NCBI RefSeq assembly: GCF_947498175.1
Contig: NZ_CANMJB010000001.1
Coordinates: 186,001 to 250,000 of the forward strand
Reading direction: 5' to 3'
From: an uncultured Algimonas sp.
Lineage (GTDB): Bacteria > Pseudomonadota > Alphaproteobacteria > Caulobacterales > Maricaulaceae
DNA: 64,000 nt
Shown here: positions 26,029 through 34,627 of the stretch, piece by piece
Position numbering within the stretch: position 1 is the stretch's first letter
Layout of the letters: each line of letters begins with the position of its first letter
Made by a program: the position numbers and the translations under genes
Notes under the pieces: model-generated
The model's database searches: none
Told to the model about the DNA's origin: nothing
What the model saw: the letters and a program-made list of their open reading frames with translations, nothing else

Positions 26029-26906
26029 GTCAGCGTGCCTTCGAAAGCCTGATAGAGCAGGGTCAGCGCCGGGCCGGGCGGTTGGTCGGTGCGGTGCCGG
26101 ACCAGCGTGAAGCCAAGCTGGCGCGCCGTCATGTCGATGCGGGCGCAGTGGGCGGCGAACTTGCGGCGATATTCATCCTTCGCCCGCTCCGCCCGGCCCA
26201 GCAGATAAGGCGACAGCCAGCCGCCGGGCGTCCTGAATTCGACGCGGCCCTTGAAGGGGAAACTCTCCTCCGCGGGGTCGATGAGGTGCAGGATCACGCC
26301 TGAAGCGGGCCGCGCGGCCAGCGCGGCGAGCCGCGCGGGCCAGTCCTCCGGTCGGGAGAGGAAATCGCTGGCGATGAGCAATTTGGCGTGGCGGGGGAAA
26401 CGCGCGCTCAGATGGTCCATCTCTCCGTCCGAACGGGCCAGCCGGTCGGCCAGCCGCTCATAGCCGACGCGTCCGGCGCGGGGCCGTTCGCTTTCGCCCA
26501 GAATGGCGCAGCGTTCGCCGCCGCGCATGAGCAGCGAGGCCAGCGCGAGGCACAGCACGCTGGCGCGGTCGCGCTTGGTGGGCAGAGACTTTGCGGACGC
26601 CCAGTCCATGCCCGGGCCGCCGTCGCGCCAGATATAGACCGAATTGGCGGCTTCCCATTCATTGTCGCGCACATAGACCGAATCGCCGCGTCCCGAACGC
26701 CGCCAGTCGATCCGGTTGACCGGGTCGGACACATCATAGGGCCGGTATTGCCAGAAGGTTTCGCCCTGTCCGGCGCGGCGGCGGCCATGCACCCCGGCCG
26801 CGACGAGCGCGGCCACCCGGTCGGCTTCGGCCAGCAGGGCCGGATAGCCCGACGCCAGCCGGTCGGCGTCCTGTCTGAGTGCGTGGGCGGAGGTCGCGAC
26901 CGGCAT
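26025..26906 (-). CDS. DUF58 domain protein
   Basis: A 293-residue DUF58 protein, the usual companion of MoxR ATPases. It has the family block GEFxxxRxYxxGDxxRxIDWxxxARxxxLxVRxxE, seen here as FWQYRPYDVSDPVNRIDWRR with VYVRDNEWE. A VWA-like region follows. It is soluble, with no membrane segment. The stop overlaps the next gene (ATGA) and the start is 2 nt from the moxR stop, so the cluster is one operon. Confidence 0.92.
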   Translation of the reverse strand: MPVATSAHALRQDADRLASGYPALLAEADRVAALVAAGVHGRRRAGQGETFWQYRPYDVSDPVNRIDWRRSGRGDSVYVRDNEWEAANSVYIWRDGGPGMDWASAKSLPTKRDRASVLCLALASLLMRGGERCAILGESERPRAGRVGYERLADRLARSDGEMDHLSARFPRHAKLLIASDFLSRPEDWPARLAALAARPASGVILHLIDPAEESFPFKGRVEFRTPGGWLSPYLLGRAERAKDEYRRKFAAHCARIDMTARQLGFTLVRHRTDQPPGPALTLLYQAFEGTLT

Positions 26907-26908
26907 GC

Positions 26909-27925
26909 CTAGCGGATGCGATCCTTCAATCGGTCGATCGTGCCGTCGATGGTCGCGCCGTCGGCGCGCGCCGCGAAGCTGAGCGCCATGCGGTGGCGTA
27001 GCACGGGACCGGCGAGATCGAGCACATCGTCGACCGATGGCGCCACGCGCCCATCGATCAGCGCCTTGGCGCGGCTGGCCAGCATCAGTGCCTGTCCGGC
27101 GCGGGGGCCGGGGCCCCAGGAAACGGTCTTGCGGATCGTCTCGTCGTCCGACTGATCGGGACGGGCGTTCCGGACCAGCGACAAAATGGCGTCGAGCACG
27201 TTTTCGCTGACCGGGAGTTTGCGCACGAGCGTCTGCATCTCCATCAGCTTTTTCGCCGTCATCGCCTTGGCGGCGTCCGGCAGGCTCGCGCCTGTCGTGG
27301 CGATGAGGATGTCGCGTTCGGTCGCCAGTTCAGGAAAGCCGACATCGATCTGGAACAGGAAGCGGTCGAGCTGGGCTTCGGGCAGGGGATAGGTGCCTTC
27401 CTGCTCGATCGGGTTCTGCGTCGCCAGCACGTGGAACGGCCGGGGCAGAGCGTGCGGCTTGCCCGCGATGGTGACGTGTCGTTCCTGCATGGCCTGCAGC
27501 AGGGCGGACTGGGTGCGCGGGCTGGCGCGGTTGATCTCGTCCGCCATCAGCAGCTGGGTGAAGATCGGGCCCTTGATGAAGCGGAAGGAGCGCTGGCCGC
27601 CCTCGGCCTGGTCCAGCACCTCGGAGCCGAGAATGTCGGCGGGCATCAGGTCCGGCGTGAACTGGATGCGCGACTCCTTCAGGCCCAGCACCGTGCCGAG
27701 CGTTTCCACCAGCAGCGTCTTGGCCAGACCCGGAACCCCGACGAGCAGCGCGTGCCCGCCCGACAGGATCGCCGTCAGAGCCAGATCGACCACGCGGTCC
27801 TGGCCGTAGATGACGTCGCCGATATTGGTGCGGGCTTGGGCGAGGGTTTCGACGGCCTGGCGGGCGGCATCCTGCGTGGCGGTGTCGATTGTCTGATCCA
27901 TTGTTCGATCCAGGGGCTGGCCCAT
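26909..27925 (-). CDS. MoxR family AAA+ ATPase
   Basis: A 338-residue AAA+ ATPase thought to act as a chaperone or metal-insertion factor with VWA partners. Walker A is LLVGVPGLAKTLL, Walker B LLMADEINRASPRTQ, sensor 1 LATQNPIEQEGTYPLPEAQLD-like (seen as FHVLATQNPIEQEGTY), and the lid domain follows. Two starts are possible (27925 and 27901); neither has a strong ribosome-binding site. First gene of the MoxR-DUF58-BatA/DUF4159-VWA operon. It is divergent from the DUF1285 gene by 67 bp. Confidence 0.93.
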   Translation of the reverse strand: MGQPLDRTMDQTIDTATQDAARQAVETLAQARTNIGDVIYGQDRVVDLALTAILSGGHALLVGVPGLAKTLLVETLGTVLGLKESRIQFTPDLMPADILGSEVLDQAEGGQRSFRFIKGPIFTQLLMADEINRASPRTQSALLQAMQERHVTIAGKPHALPRPFHVLATQNPIEQEGTYPLPEAQLDRFLFQIDVGFPELATERDILIATTGASLPDAAKAMTAKKLMEMQTLVRKLPVSENVLDAILSLVRNARPDQSDDETIRKTVSWGPGPRAGQALMLASRAKALIDGRVAPSVDDVLDLAGPVLRHRMALSFAARADGATIDGTIDRLKDRIR

Positions 27926-27992
27926 AATGCGTATCCATGCGTAAACTGTCTGATAGACCGCGTAACGATGCGCTCGCCGACGGGAAAGGCCC

Positions 27993-28601
27993 ATGACCAC
28001 TGAAAACACGTTAAATGGCGGTAAGTCCGACGATAAGTCGCAAGGTTTCTCCTTGCAGGACCTGATGGACGCGCTGGCCGACACATCGGACGGGCAACGG
28101 CCGGTCGACCGCTGGGATCCGGACTATTGCGGCGAGATGGATCTGGTCATCAAGGCAGATGGGTCGTGGTGGCACGAAGGGTCGCGGATCACCCGCAAGG
28201 GTCTGGTCGAACTGTTCGCCTCCGTCCTGCGCAAGGACGAAGACGGCCGCACCTATCTGGTCACGCCGGTCGAGAAGCTGGGCGTCCGGGTCGAACGCGC
28301 GCCCTTCATCGCGATTCGGGTGGACGCGACCGGCGAGGGCGAGGCCCAGCGCCTTTTCTTCACGACCAATCTGGACGAAACGGTCGAAGCCGGGCCGGAC
28401 CATCCGATCCGCGTGGAAACCGATGCGGAGACGATGGAGCCCGACCCGTTCGTCCTGGTCCGGGGCCGTCTGGAAGCCGCGATCAACCGCCCGGTCTTCT
28501 ACGAACTGGTGGAACTGGCCGTCGAGAATGACGGGGTGCTTGGCGTGTGGGCCGGCGGAGCGTTCTTCCCGCTCGGCCCAAAGGGCGCGCACGAGGCCTA
28601 G
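27993..28601 (+). CDS. DUF1285 family protein
   Basis: A 202-residue cytoplasmic protein of the DUF1285 family. It has the typical sequence DLVIKADGSWWHEGSRITRKGLVELFA-like core (seen as DGSWWHEGSRITRKGLVEL), then LVTPVEKLGVRVE and PFVLVRGRLEAAINRPVFYEL. The biochemical role is unknown. It is followed after 10 nt by a 4-copy 13-nt repeat and the NUDIX gene, a pairing (DUF1285, CoA pyrophosphatase, cca) that recurs in alphaproteobacteria and suggests co-transcription. Confidence 0.92.
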   Translation: MTTENTLNGGKSDDKSQGFSLQDLMDALADTSDGQRPVDRWDPDYCGEMDLVIKADGSWWHEGSRITRKGLVELFASVLRKDEDGRTYLVTPVEKLGVRVERAPFIAIRVDATGEGEAQRLFFTTNLDETVEAGPDHPIRVETDAETMEPDPFVLVRGRLEAAINRPVFYELVELAVENDGVLGVWAGGAFFPLGPKGAHEA

Positions 28602-28611
28602 TTGGATCCGG

Positions 28612-28663
28612 CCCGATGGACTTGCCCGATGGATTTGCGCAATGGACTTGCCCAGTGGACTTG
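28612..28663 (+). repeat. Four tandem 13-nt repeats at the NUDIX start
   Basis: Units cccgatggacttg, cccgatggatttg, cgcaatggacttg and cccagtggacttg begin at 28612, 28625, 28638 and 28651. Each carries ATG or GTG at the same place (28616, 28629, 28642, 28655). Because 13 is not a multiple of 3, only the first (ATG) and fourth (GTG) are in frame with the NUDIX protein. Confidence 0.9.
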
Positions 28664-29248
28664 ATCGAGCGGAAGCTGCGCCGGGCGTTCCTGCCCGTCG
28701 TCATCGATGACGGATCGGACGAGGTGACGCGCGAGACTCAGCGCGTCGCCGCCGTCCTGTTGCCCTTCGTCAAGCGCGCCTCCGGCTGGCACCTGATCTT
28801 CACACAGCGGCCCGAAACCATGCCCAACCATGCGGGGCAGATCAGCTTTCCCGGCGGCAAGGCGGAAGTCGGCGAATCGGTGTTCGACGCGGCTTTGCGC
28901 GAAACGAAGGAAGAGATCGGACTGGAGCGCACGGAGATCGAGGTGATCGGCCGCCTGCCGTCGTTCGACGCGGCGGGCCATTTCCGGGTGACGCCCTATG
29001 CCGGGATCGTCGATCCGGACGCCGAACTCGTCATCGACGCCCACGAAGTCGCGGAGGTCTTCGAAGTGCCGCTGAGCTTCCTGATGGATCCGGACAATCA
29101 CGTGGCCAGGCCCGTGACCTTCGACGGTCGAACGGTGACCGTCTACTACATGCCCTATACGGGCCCGGATGCGGTCGAGCGCAACATCTGGGGCATGACG
29201 GCGGGCATGACGCGCCGGGTCTGGAACCGGGCTTTCAACGCGTCCTGA
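28616..29248 (+). CDS. NUDIX hydrolase, CoA pyrophosphatase-like
   Basis: A 210-residue NUDIX enzyme. The NUDIX box is GGKAEVGESVFDAALRETKEEIG (G-x5-E-x7-REUxEE form, split here across about residues 80-102), preceded by PNHAGQISFP, the signature of the NudL/CoA-pyrophosphatase group. The predicted reaction is cleavage of CoA-type nucleotides. The start is uncertain: ATG 28616 gives an odd 13-residue leader encoded by the tandem repeat, while GTG 28655 would begin VDLIERKLRRAF, closer to where a family protein should start. Confidence 0.92.
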   Translation: MDLPDGFAQWTCPVDLIERKLRRAFLPVVIDDGSDEVTRETQRVAAVLLPFVKRASGWHLIFTQRPETMPNHAGQISFPGGKAEVGESVFDAALRETKEEIGLERTEIEVIGRLPSFDAAGHFRVTPYAGIVDPDAELVIDAHEVAEVFEVPLSFLMDPDNHVARPVTFDGRTVTVYYMPYTGPDAVERNIWGMTAGMTRRVWNRAFNAS

Positions 29249-29297
29249 ACGAACCAATCGCTTGCGGGAGGCGCCGCCTGGGCTATGAGCGGCGGCG

Positions 29298-30527
29298 ATG
29301 GACACACCGCAACAGACATGGCCATTTCTGGACGACACCGGCGCGCAGCGGATCCTCGCCGCGCTGCCCGGCGGATCCACCCGTTTCGTCGGCGGTTGCG
29401 TGCGCAACGCGCTCTGGGACCTGCCCGTCTCCGACATCGACATGGCGACGCAACTGGAACCGGACGCCGTTCGGAAAACGCTGAAGACGGCGAAGATCAA
29501 GACCGTGCCGACCGGGATCGCGCACGGGACGCTGACCGCGGTCATATCCGGAAAGCCCTATGAAATCACGACGTTGCGGCGCGATATCGAGACGGATGGC
29601 CGCCGCGCCGTGATCGCCTATACCCGGAATTGGGCGGAAGATGCGCAGCGTCGCGACTTCACCGTCAACGCGCTCTATGCCGATGCGTCGGGCCAGGTCT
29701 TCGATCCGACGGGCGAGGGGCTGGACGATATCGCGGCCAAGCGCTTCCGTTTCGTCGGCGAAGCGGAAGACCGGGTGCGGGAGGACTATCTACGCATCCT
29801 GCGACTGTTCCGTTTCGTGGCCTGGTATGGCCAGGACGCGAAAATCACGAAGGACGCGTTGACGGCCTGCCGCAACAATCGCGCGGGCATGAAGATGCTG
29901 TCGGCCGAGCGGGTCTGGAGCGAGCTGAAGAAACTCCTCTCCGCGCGCGACCCCGTCCGCGCCGTGCGGATCATGTTGCAGCAGGAACTGCTCGAAACCC
30001 TGTTGCCCGAAGCGACGAATGTCGATGGGTTGGCGAAACTGGTCACTCTGGAAGCGCGAGAAGGGATCGTCCCGGATCCGATGCTGCGCCTGATGGCCAT
30101 GATGGCGCGCGAGCCATTGTCGGCCGCGCTGCTGTCCAAGCGATTGAAGCTGTCAAACAGGGAATCTGAGCGGCTGAAGGCGTGGGCGTCCGATGGGGAA
30201 GACTTGTCGTCCGACATGCCGGAGCGCGCGCGGTTGCAGGCGATCTACCGGTCCGGCAAGCAGCCCATTCTCGACCGCGCGCGACTGCGCGCCGCCGGGG
30301 CGAGCGACGCGATCGAATCCGCGCGCTGGATGGGGCTGGCCGATCTGGCCATGGGCTGGACGCCGCCGGTTTTCCCGGTCCGCGGTGCCGATCTCCTCGC
30401 GGCGGGCGTGCCCAAGGGCCCGGGGCTGGGCAAGGCGATGAAAGCGCTTGAAGCGCTTTGGATAAAGTCCGGATTTTCCACGGAAAAACCTAAGCTGCTC
30501 GCCGCGCTGAAACTGCTGGGATATTGA
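29298..30527 (+). CDS. cca: CCA-adding tRNA nucleotidyltransferase / poly(A) polymerase family
   Basis: A 409-residue class II nucleotidyltransferase that adds or repairs the tRNA 3' CCA. It has FVGGCVRNALWD, catalytic DID (SDIDMAT), the RRDFTVNALY motif and the ERVWSELKKLL motif of the neck/body domain. Only this enzyme is visible, so a poly(A)-polymerase role cannot be fully excluded. The ATG lies 49 bp after the NUDIX stop; the stop is 1 nt before the GST start. Confidence 0.93.
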   Translation: MDTPQQTWPFLDDTGAQRILAALPGGSTRFVGGCVRNALWDLPVSDIDMATQLEPDAVRKTLKTAKIKTVPTGIAHGTLTAVISGKPYEITTLRRDIETDGRRAVIAYTRNWAEDAQRRDFTVNALYADASGQVFDPTGEGLDDIAAKRFRFVGEAEDRVREDYLRILRLFRFVAWYGQDAKITKDALTACRNNRAGMKMLSAERVWSELKKLLSARDPVRAVRIMLQQELLETLLPEATNVDGLAKLVTLEAREGIVPDPMLRLMAMMAREPLSAALLSKRLKLSNRESERLKAWASDGEDLSSDMPERARLQAIYRSGKQPILDRARLRAAGASDAIESARWMGLADLAMGWTPPVFPVRGADLLAAGVPKGPGLGKAMKALEALWIKSGFSTEKPKLLAALKLLGY

Positions 30528-30528
30528 C

Positions 30529-31176
30529 ATGGCGCTGACGTTGTTCATCGGCAACTACACCTATTCCAGCTGGTCGCTGAGGCCTTGGCTGGTCCTGCGC
30601 AAGATGGACGTGCCGTTCCAGAGCGTGGTGATCGATCTAGACGTTCCGGGTTACAAGGACCGCCTGCTGGAGCTCAGCCCGGCGGGAACCGTGCCCGTTC
30701 TGGACGTGAACGGCGAACGCATCCCCGACAGTCTCGCCATTGCGGAATTCTGCGCCCAGATGGTGCCGAACCTCTGGCCGAAGGACGAGGCCGATAAAGT
30801 CGAAGCGCGGCGCGTGACGCAGAGGATGCATGAAGGCTTCGAGGCCCTGCGCCGCGAAGCGCCGATGAACCTCAAGCGCCGGACGGATGGCCGCATGCCC
30901 GAAAGCTGCCTGAAGGACGCGGCGCAGGTCGTTGAAATGTGGGATGATCTGCTCTCCCGCCATGACGGCCCGTATCTGTTTGACGAATGGTCCATCGCCG
31001 ATGCCTTCTACACGCCGGTCGCGACCCGGTTCGAAAGCTACGGCCTGCCGCGCTCTCGCCGGTCCGATACCTATATTTCGGAGCTGATGAGCGACGAGCA
31101 TTTCCAGGAATGGGAAGCGCTCGCCTTCGCCGAAACGCATGTCCTGCCCGAAACGGATGCCGTGAATGCCCCCTAG
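30529..31176 (+). CDS. Glutathione S-transferase family protein
   Basis: A 215-residue cytosolic GST. The N-terminal thioredoxin-like domain has NYTYSSWSLRPWLVL (a serine in the active-site position) and the cis-proline and glutathione-binding segments GTVPVLDV and DSLAIAEF. The helical domain follows with the WSIADAFYTPV motif. Substrate unknown. The gene starts 1 nt after cca and overlaps apt by 11 nt, suggesting one transcript. Confidence 0.9.
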   Translation: MALTLFIGNYTYSSWSLRPWLVLRKMDVPFQSVVIDLDVPGYKDRLLELSPAGTVPVLDVNGERIPDSLAIAEFCAQMVPNLWPKDEADKVEARRVTQRMHEGFEALRREAPMNLKRRTDGRMPESCLKDAAQVVEMWDDLLSRHDGPYLFDEWSIADAFYTPVATRFESYGLPRSRRSDTYISELMSDEHFQEWEALAFAETHVLPETDAVNAP

Positions 31177-31711
31177 ATCCGATGTCTGTTTGAAGTCCAT
31201 CATCCGCACCGTGCCGGACTTTCCCAAGCCCGGCGTGCAGTATCGCGACATCACGACCCTTTTGAGCCACCCCGAAGCGCTGGCCGCCTCCGTGCAGCGT
31301 CTGGCTGACCCGTACCGCGACGCCGGTGTGCACAAGGTCGCGGGCATCGATGCGCGCGGCTTCATCTTCGGCACGGCCGTGGCTATCGAACTCGGCGTCG
31401 GGTTCATCCCGGTGCGAAAGGCGGGCAAGCTGCCCTTCGACACGCTGGAGGAGGATTACGCGCTGGAATACGGCTCTGACACGTTGCAAATCCACGCCGA
31501 CGCGGCCGCGCCGGGCGACAACGTCCTGCTGGTCGACGATCTGATCGCCACGGGCGGAACGGCGGCAGCGGCGATTTCGTTGCTTCGCCAGACGGGCTGC
31601 GACGTTCTCGGCGCGGCCTTCCTTGTGGATCTGCCCGACCTGCATGGCGCCACCCGCATCCGCAGCATGGACGTGCCTGTCACGGCGTTGGTGAGTTTCG
31701 ATGGTGACTGA
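31166..31711 (+). CDS. apt: Adenine phosphoribosyltransferase
   Basis: APRT (181 residues) makes AMP from adenine and PRPP in purine salvage. It has VPDFPKPGVQYRDITTLL at the N-terminus, IDARGFIFGTAVA, KAGKLP and the PRPP-binding loop VLLVDDLIATGGT. The start overlaps the GST 3' end and the gene overlaps the next by 11 nt. Confidence 0.95.
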   Translation: MPPRSDVCLKSIIRTVPDFPKPGVQYRDITTLLSHPEALAASVQRLADPYRDAGVHKVAGIDARGFIFGTAVAIELGVGFIPVRKAGKLPFDTLEEDYALEYGSDTLQIHADAAAPGDNVLLVDDLIATGGTAAAAISLLRQTGCDVLGAAFLVDLPDLHGATRIRSMDVPVTALVSFDGD

Positions 31712-32150
31712 GAGGGATTTTCCGGAAACGTCGCTGTCGCGGTATGTGCGGTTCTATGCCCTGGTTCTCGCTCCGACGCTTCTCGCAGCGATCTGGGCCA
31801 CGAAATATTTTCCGATAGCCGGCATGATGATCGTGTTCGCGGCGTCGCTATCCGCAGGCTTCACCGCACAACGTTTCGTGAAACGCGAAAGGCGCTCTCC
31901 GACGAAGCGCGAACGGGATCATCTGACCCATGTCAGCCTGCTGATCTGGTTGGCCTATCTCGTCATTCCGGGGATCATATACGGCCCCGGGCTGTTCCGG
32001 AACGTCGAATTCGACGTGTCGAGCCCGATACTGCTTGTCATCATGGTGGTGTTCGCCGCCATGATGATCGGCATCGCCGGCCTGCTTGTCGAAATCGCCT
32101 ATGGCAGTTCCGCCGAGCGGCTCGCCAGGAAACGATCCGTCAAACGTTGA
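31701..32150 (+). CDS. Four-helix membrane protein, ABZJ_00895-like
   Basis: A 149-residue inner-membrane protein with four likely helices (about residues 17-34, 39-54, 78-95, 106-130) and a basic cytoplasmic loop with RRSPTKRERDHLTHVSLL. The P-T-K-x-E/R motif after helix 2 is like the ABZJ_00895 family of unknown function, but this match is from memory of the pattern and uncertain. It overlaps apt at its start and overlaps the convergent ychF stop by 11 nt. Confidence 0.8.
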   Translation: MVTERDFPETSLSRYVRFYALVLAPTLLAAIWATKYFPIAGMMIVFAASLSAGFTAQRFVKRERRSPTKRERDHLTHVSLLIWLAYLVIPGIIYGPGLFRNVEFDVSSPILLVIMVVFAAMMIGIAGLLVEIAYGSSAERLARKRSVKR

Positions 32151-33237
32151 ATTTGAACAACAGGACGTCCCCGTCCTTCACCAGATAGTCCTTGCCCTCC
32201 TGCCGGACTTTGCCGGCTTCCTTCGAGCCTTGCTCGCCGCCATGCTCGACATAGTCGTCATAGGCGGTGGTTTCGGCGCGAATGAAACCCTTTTCGAAAT
32301 CGCCGTGGATGACGCCCGCGCAACGCGGGGCGGTCCAGCCGTCGCGGAAAGTCCAGGCGCGGGCTTCCTTCGGTCCGGCCGTGAAATAGGTCTTCAGGCC
32401 GAGCAGGTCGTACCCGGCGCGGATCAAGCGGTTCAGGCCCGGCTCTTCCAACCCGATGGCCTCTAGATATTCGGCTTGCTCTTCATCGTCCAGCACGGCC
32501 ATTTCCGACTCGATCTGGGCGGATATGATGACAGCCTGGCTGCCTTCGGACTTGGCGTGGGCGACGACCTTGTCGGAGTAGGCATTGCCGGTCGCGGCGC
32601 TGTCCTCATCCACATTGGCGACATAGAGGACCGGCTTGGTCGTCAGCAGCTGCAGCATGCGCCACGCCTTCCGGTCGTCCGCGTCCACCTCGACCGTGCG
32701 GGCGGGCTTGCCTTCCTCGAGCGCGGCGATGGCCGTTTCGATCAGGCGCATGGTCTGCTCGGCTTCGGGGTCGCGCTGCTTGAGCTTCTTGTCCAGACCC
32801 GGCTTGCGCTTCTCCAGGCTTTCCAGATCGGCGAGCATCAGCTCGGTCTCGATGGTCTCGTAATCGGCCATCGGGTCGATCCGGCCTTCGACATGGGTGA
32901 TATCCTCGTCCTCGAAACAGCGAAGAACATAGATGATGGCGTCAGTTTCGCGGATGTTGGCGAGGAACTGGTTGCCCATGCCTTCGCCTTTGGACGCGCC
33001 TTTCACCAGGCCCGCAATATCCACGAAGTTCATGCGAGCCGGAACGATCTGGGCGGACCTGGCGATCTTGGCGATGTCGAACAGGCGCGATTCCGGAACC
33101 GCCACGTCGCCGACATTCGGCTCGATGGTGCAAAAGGGATAGTTGGCGGCTTGTGCGTTAGCCGTTTTCGTCAACGCATTGAAAAGCGTGGACTTTCCGA
33201 CATTGGGAAGCCCGACGATGCCGCATTTGAAACCCAT
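32140..33237 (-). CDS. ychF: Ribosome-binding ATPase YchF (Obg family)
   Basis: A 365-residue P-loop NTPase of the OBG-HflX class that prefers ATP. It has [29 protein letters not shown], the altered G4 motif NVDE (YVANVDE), and the C-terminal TGS domain ([16 protein letters not shown]). It binds ribosomes and takes part in stress control. It follows pth by 6 nt; the order prs, rplY, pth, ychF is a common alphaproteobacterial cluster. Confidence 0.97.
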   Translation of the reverse strand: MGFKCGIVGLPNVGKSTLFNALTKTANAQAANYPFCTIEPNVGDVAVPESRLFDIAKIARSAQIVPARMNFVDIAGLVKGASKGEGMGNQFLANIRETDAIIYVLRCFEDEDITHVEGRIDPMADYETIETELMLADLESLEKRKPGLDKKLKQRDPEAEQTMRLIETAIAALEEGKPARTVEVDADDRKAWRMLQLLTTKPVLYVANVDEDSAATGNAYSDKVVAHAKSEGSQAVIISAQIESEMAVLDDEEQAEYLEAIGLEEPGLNRLIRAGYDLLGLKTYFTAGPKEARAWTFRDGWTAPRCAGVIHGDFEKGFIRAETTAYDDYVEHGGEQGSKEAGKVRQEGKDYLVKDGDVLLFKFNV

Positions 33238-33243
33238 GGTGGT

Positions 33244-33816
33244 CTACCTTGCAATATATTCGGCGACGCGCGTCTGGAAGACATCCGTCGCGCCTTCCGC
33301 CAAGTCGTCCGCGTAACGCGCGACGCCGTTGCACATGTCGTCGCGCAGATCGATCTCGTCCTTGGCGAAGCCCGACAGGACATAGCCGCTGACACGGTCC
33401 TTGTGACCCGGATGGCCGATGCCGAGCCGGATCCGCTGGAAGTCAGGCCCGCCGCACATCTGGTTGATCGATCGCAGGCCGTTATGACCGGCCAGACCGC
33501 CGCCCATCTTCACGCGCACCTTGCCGGGCGCGATATCGAGTTCGTCATGGAAGACCGTGACGCGGTCTAGCGGCACCTTGTAGAAGGCCATGGCCTTCTG
33601 CACGGCGATGCCGGACTTGTTCATGAAGGTCGTCGGCTTAAGGATCAGGATCTTCTCGGCGCCGATCGTGCCGGTGCGGGACAGGCCGTTGAACTTGGCC
33701 TGCTCCGATCCGAACCCGTGATCGTCGGCGATCGCGTCGACGACCATGAAGCCGATATTGTGGCGGTCGAGCGAGTGTTTCGCGCCCGGATTGCCGAGAC
33801 CGACCCAGATCTGCAT
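33244..33816 (-). CDS. pth: Peptidyl-tRNA hydrolase
   Basis: Pth (190 residues) recycles peptidyl-tRNA released from ribosomes. It starts IWVGLGNPGAKHSLDRHNIGF, which contains the catalytic Asn and His, then KPTTFMNKSG, FHDELDIAPGK with the catalytic Asp, and GHNGLRSI. I chose ATG 33816 because GGAAGAGAG lies 9 nt upstream. A GTG at 33855, overlapping the rplY stop, would add 13 residues. Confidence 0.95.
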   Translation of the reverse strand: MQIWVGLGNPGAKHSLDRHNIGFMVVDAIADDHGFGSEQAKFNGLSRTGTIGAEKILILKPTTFMNKSGIAVQKAMAFYKVPLDRVTVFHDELDIAPGKVRVKMGGGLAGHNGLRSINQMCGGPDFQRIRLGIGHPGHKDRVSGYVLSGFAKDEIDLRDDMCNGVARYADDLAEGATDVFQTRVAEYIAR

Positions 33817-33854
33817 GATGTCGGGCTCTCTTCCGGGAAAGAGCCAGCGAAGCA

Positions 33855-34514
33855 CTAAGCCTCGCCGTCGCCGTCCGTGTCGATTTCAGGATTCTGTTCG
33901 ATGGCCGGCACTTCGTCCGCATCGACGTCTTCCTCGACGTCTTCCTCGATGGCCGCGCGCGACGCCTGCACGGTCGCGATCGTGAAGTCGCGGTCCGTGA
34001 TGGTCGGCTTGGACCCTTTGGGCAGCGCAATGTCGGAGATGTTCAGCGTGTCGCCGATTTCCATCTTGGAGACGTCGGCTTCGAAGTGGTCCGGAATGTC
34101 GCCGGCCGGGCAGGTGACTTCGACGCTGTAGCGCACGACGTTCAGCGTGCCGCCTTCCTTGAGGCCCGGCGACTGGTCTTCACCGACGAATTGCACGGTG
34201 ACCTCGACGTCGATCAGCGTCTTGTTGGTGACGCGGAAGAAATCGACATGTTGCGGGAAATCCGTGACGGGATGGAACTGAACGTCCTTGGTGAAGACCT
34301 TCTGCGTCTTGCCTTCGTGCGAGAGCTCGATCATCGAGCCGAGAAAGTCACCGGAATTGATGGCTTTCAGCACTTCGTTCATTTTCACGGAAACGGGAAC
34401 GGCGTTTTCGTCGCCGCCGTAAACCACACCTGGCACCATGCCGTTGCGGCGGGCTTCGCGCGCCACGCCGGTTCCCGTGTTTTCACGCACGGTCACATCG
34501 AGAACAACACCCAT
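33855..34514 (-). CDS. rplY: 50S ribosomal protein L25/general stress protein Ctc
   Basis: A 219-residue long-form L25 (CTC type) that binds 5S rRNA. The N-terminal L25 domain runs from VTVRENTG through GMVPGVVYGG to about residue 95. The TL5 C-terminal beta domain includes NVVRYSVEVTCPAGDIP, and the acidic tail (EEDVEEDVDADEVPAIEQ) is typical. ATG 34514 with AGGA about 8 nt upstream is preferred over TTG 34532. A terminator-like hairpin lies 30-60 nt upstream. Confidence 0.95.
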   Translation of the reverse strand: MGVVLDVTVRENTGTGVAREARRNGMVPGVVYGGDENAVPVSVKMNEVLKAINSGDFLGSMIELSHEGKTQKVFTKDVQFHPVTDFPQHVDFFRVTNKTLIDVEVTVQFVGEDQSPGLKEGGTLNVVRYSVEVTCPAGDIPDHFEADVSKMEIGDTLNISDIALPKGSKPTITDRDFTIATVQASRAAIEEDVEEDVDADEVPAIEQNPEIDTDGDGEA

Positions 34515-34542
34515 CGGATCGATCCTACTCAATTGTTCGGTT

Positions 34543-34577
34543 TCAAAAGGAAAGCCGCCCCGGAAAGTGGAGCGGCT
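34543..34577 (-). terminator. Rho-independent terminator/attenuator between prs and rplY
   Basis: Read on the minus strand, AGCCGCTCC (34577-34569) pairs with GGGGCGGCT (34561-34553), with one G-U and a 7-nt loop. TTCCTTTTG follows (34552-34544). This is the clearest intrinsic terminator in the window. It ends prs transcription, or works as an attenuator for the rplY-pth-ychF genes that begin 29 nt downstream. Confidence 0.75.
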
Positions 34578-34627
34578 CGTTCGGGCGACCGTTTAGGCGA
34601 CGCGCGGTCTCGATGCAAGTGGATGCG

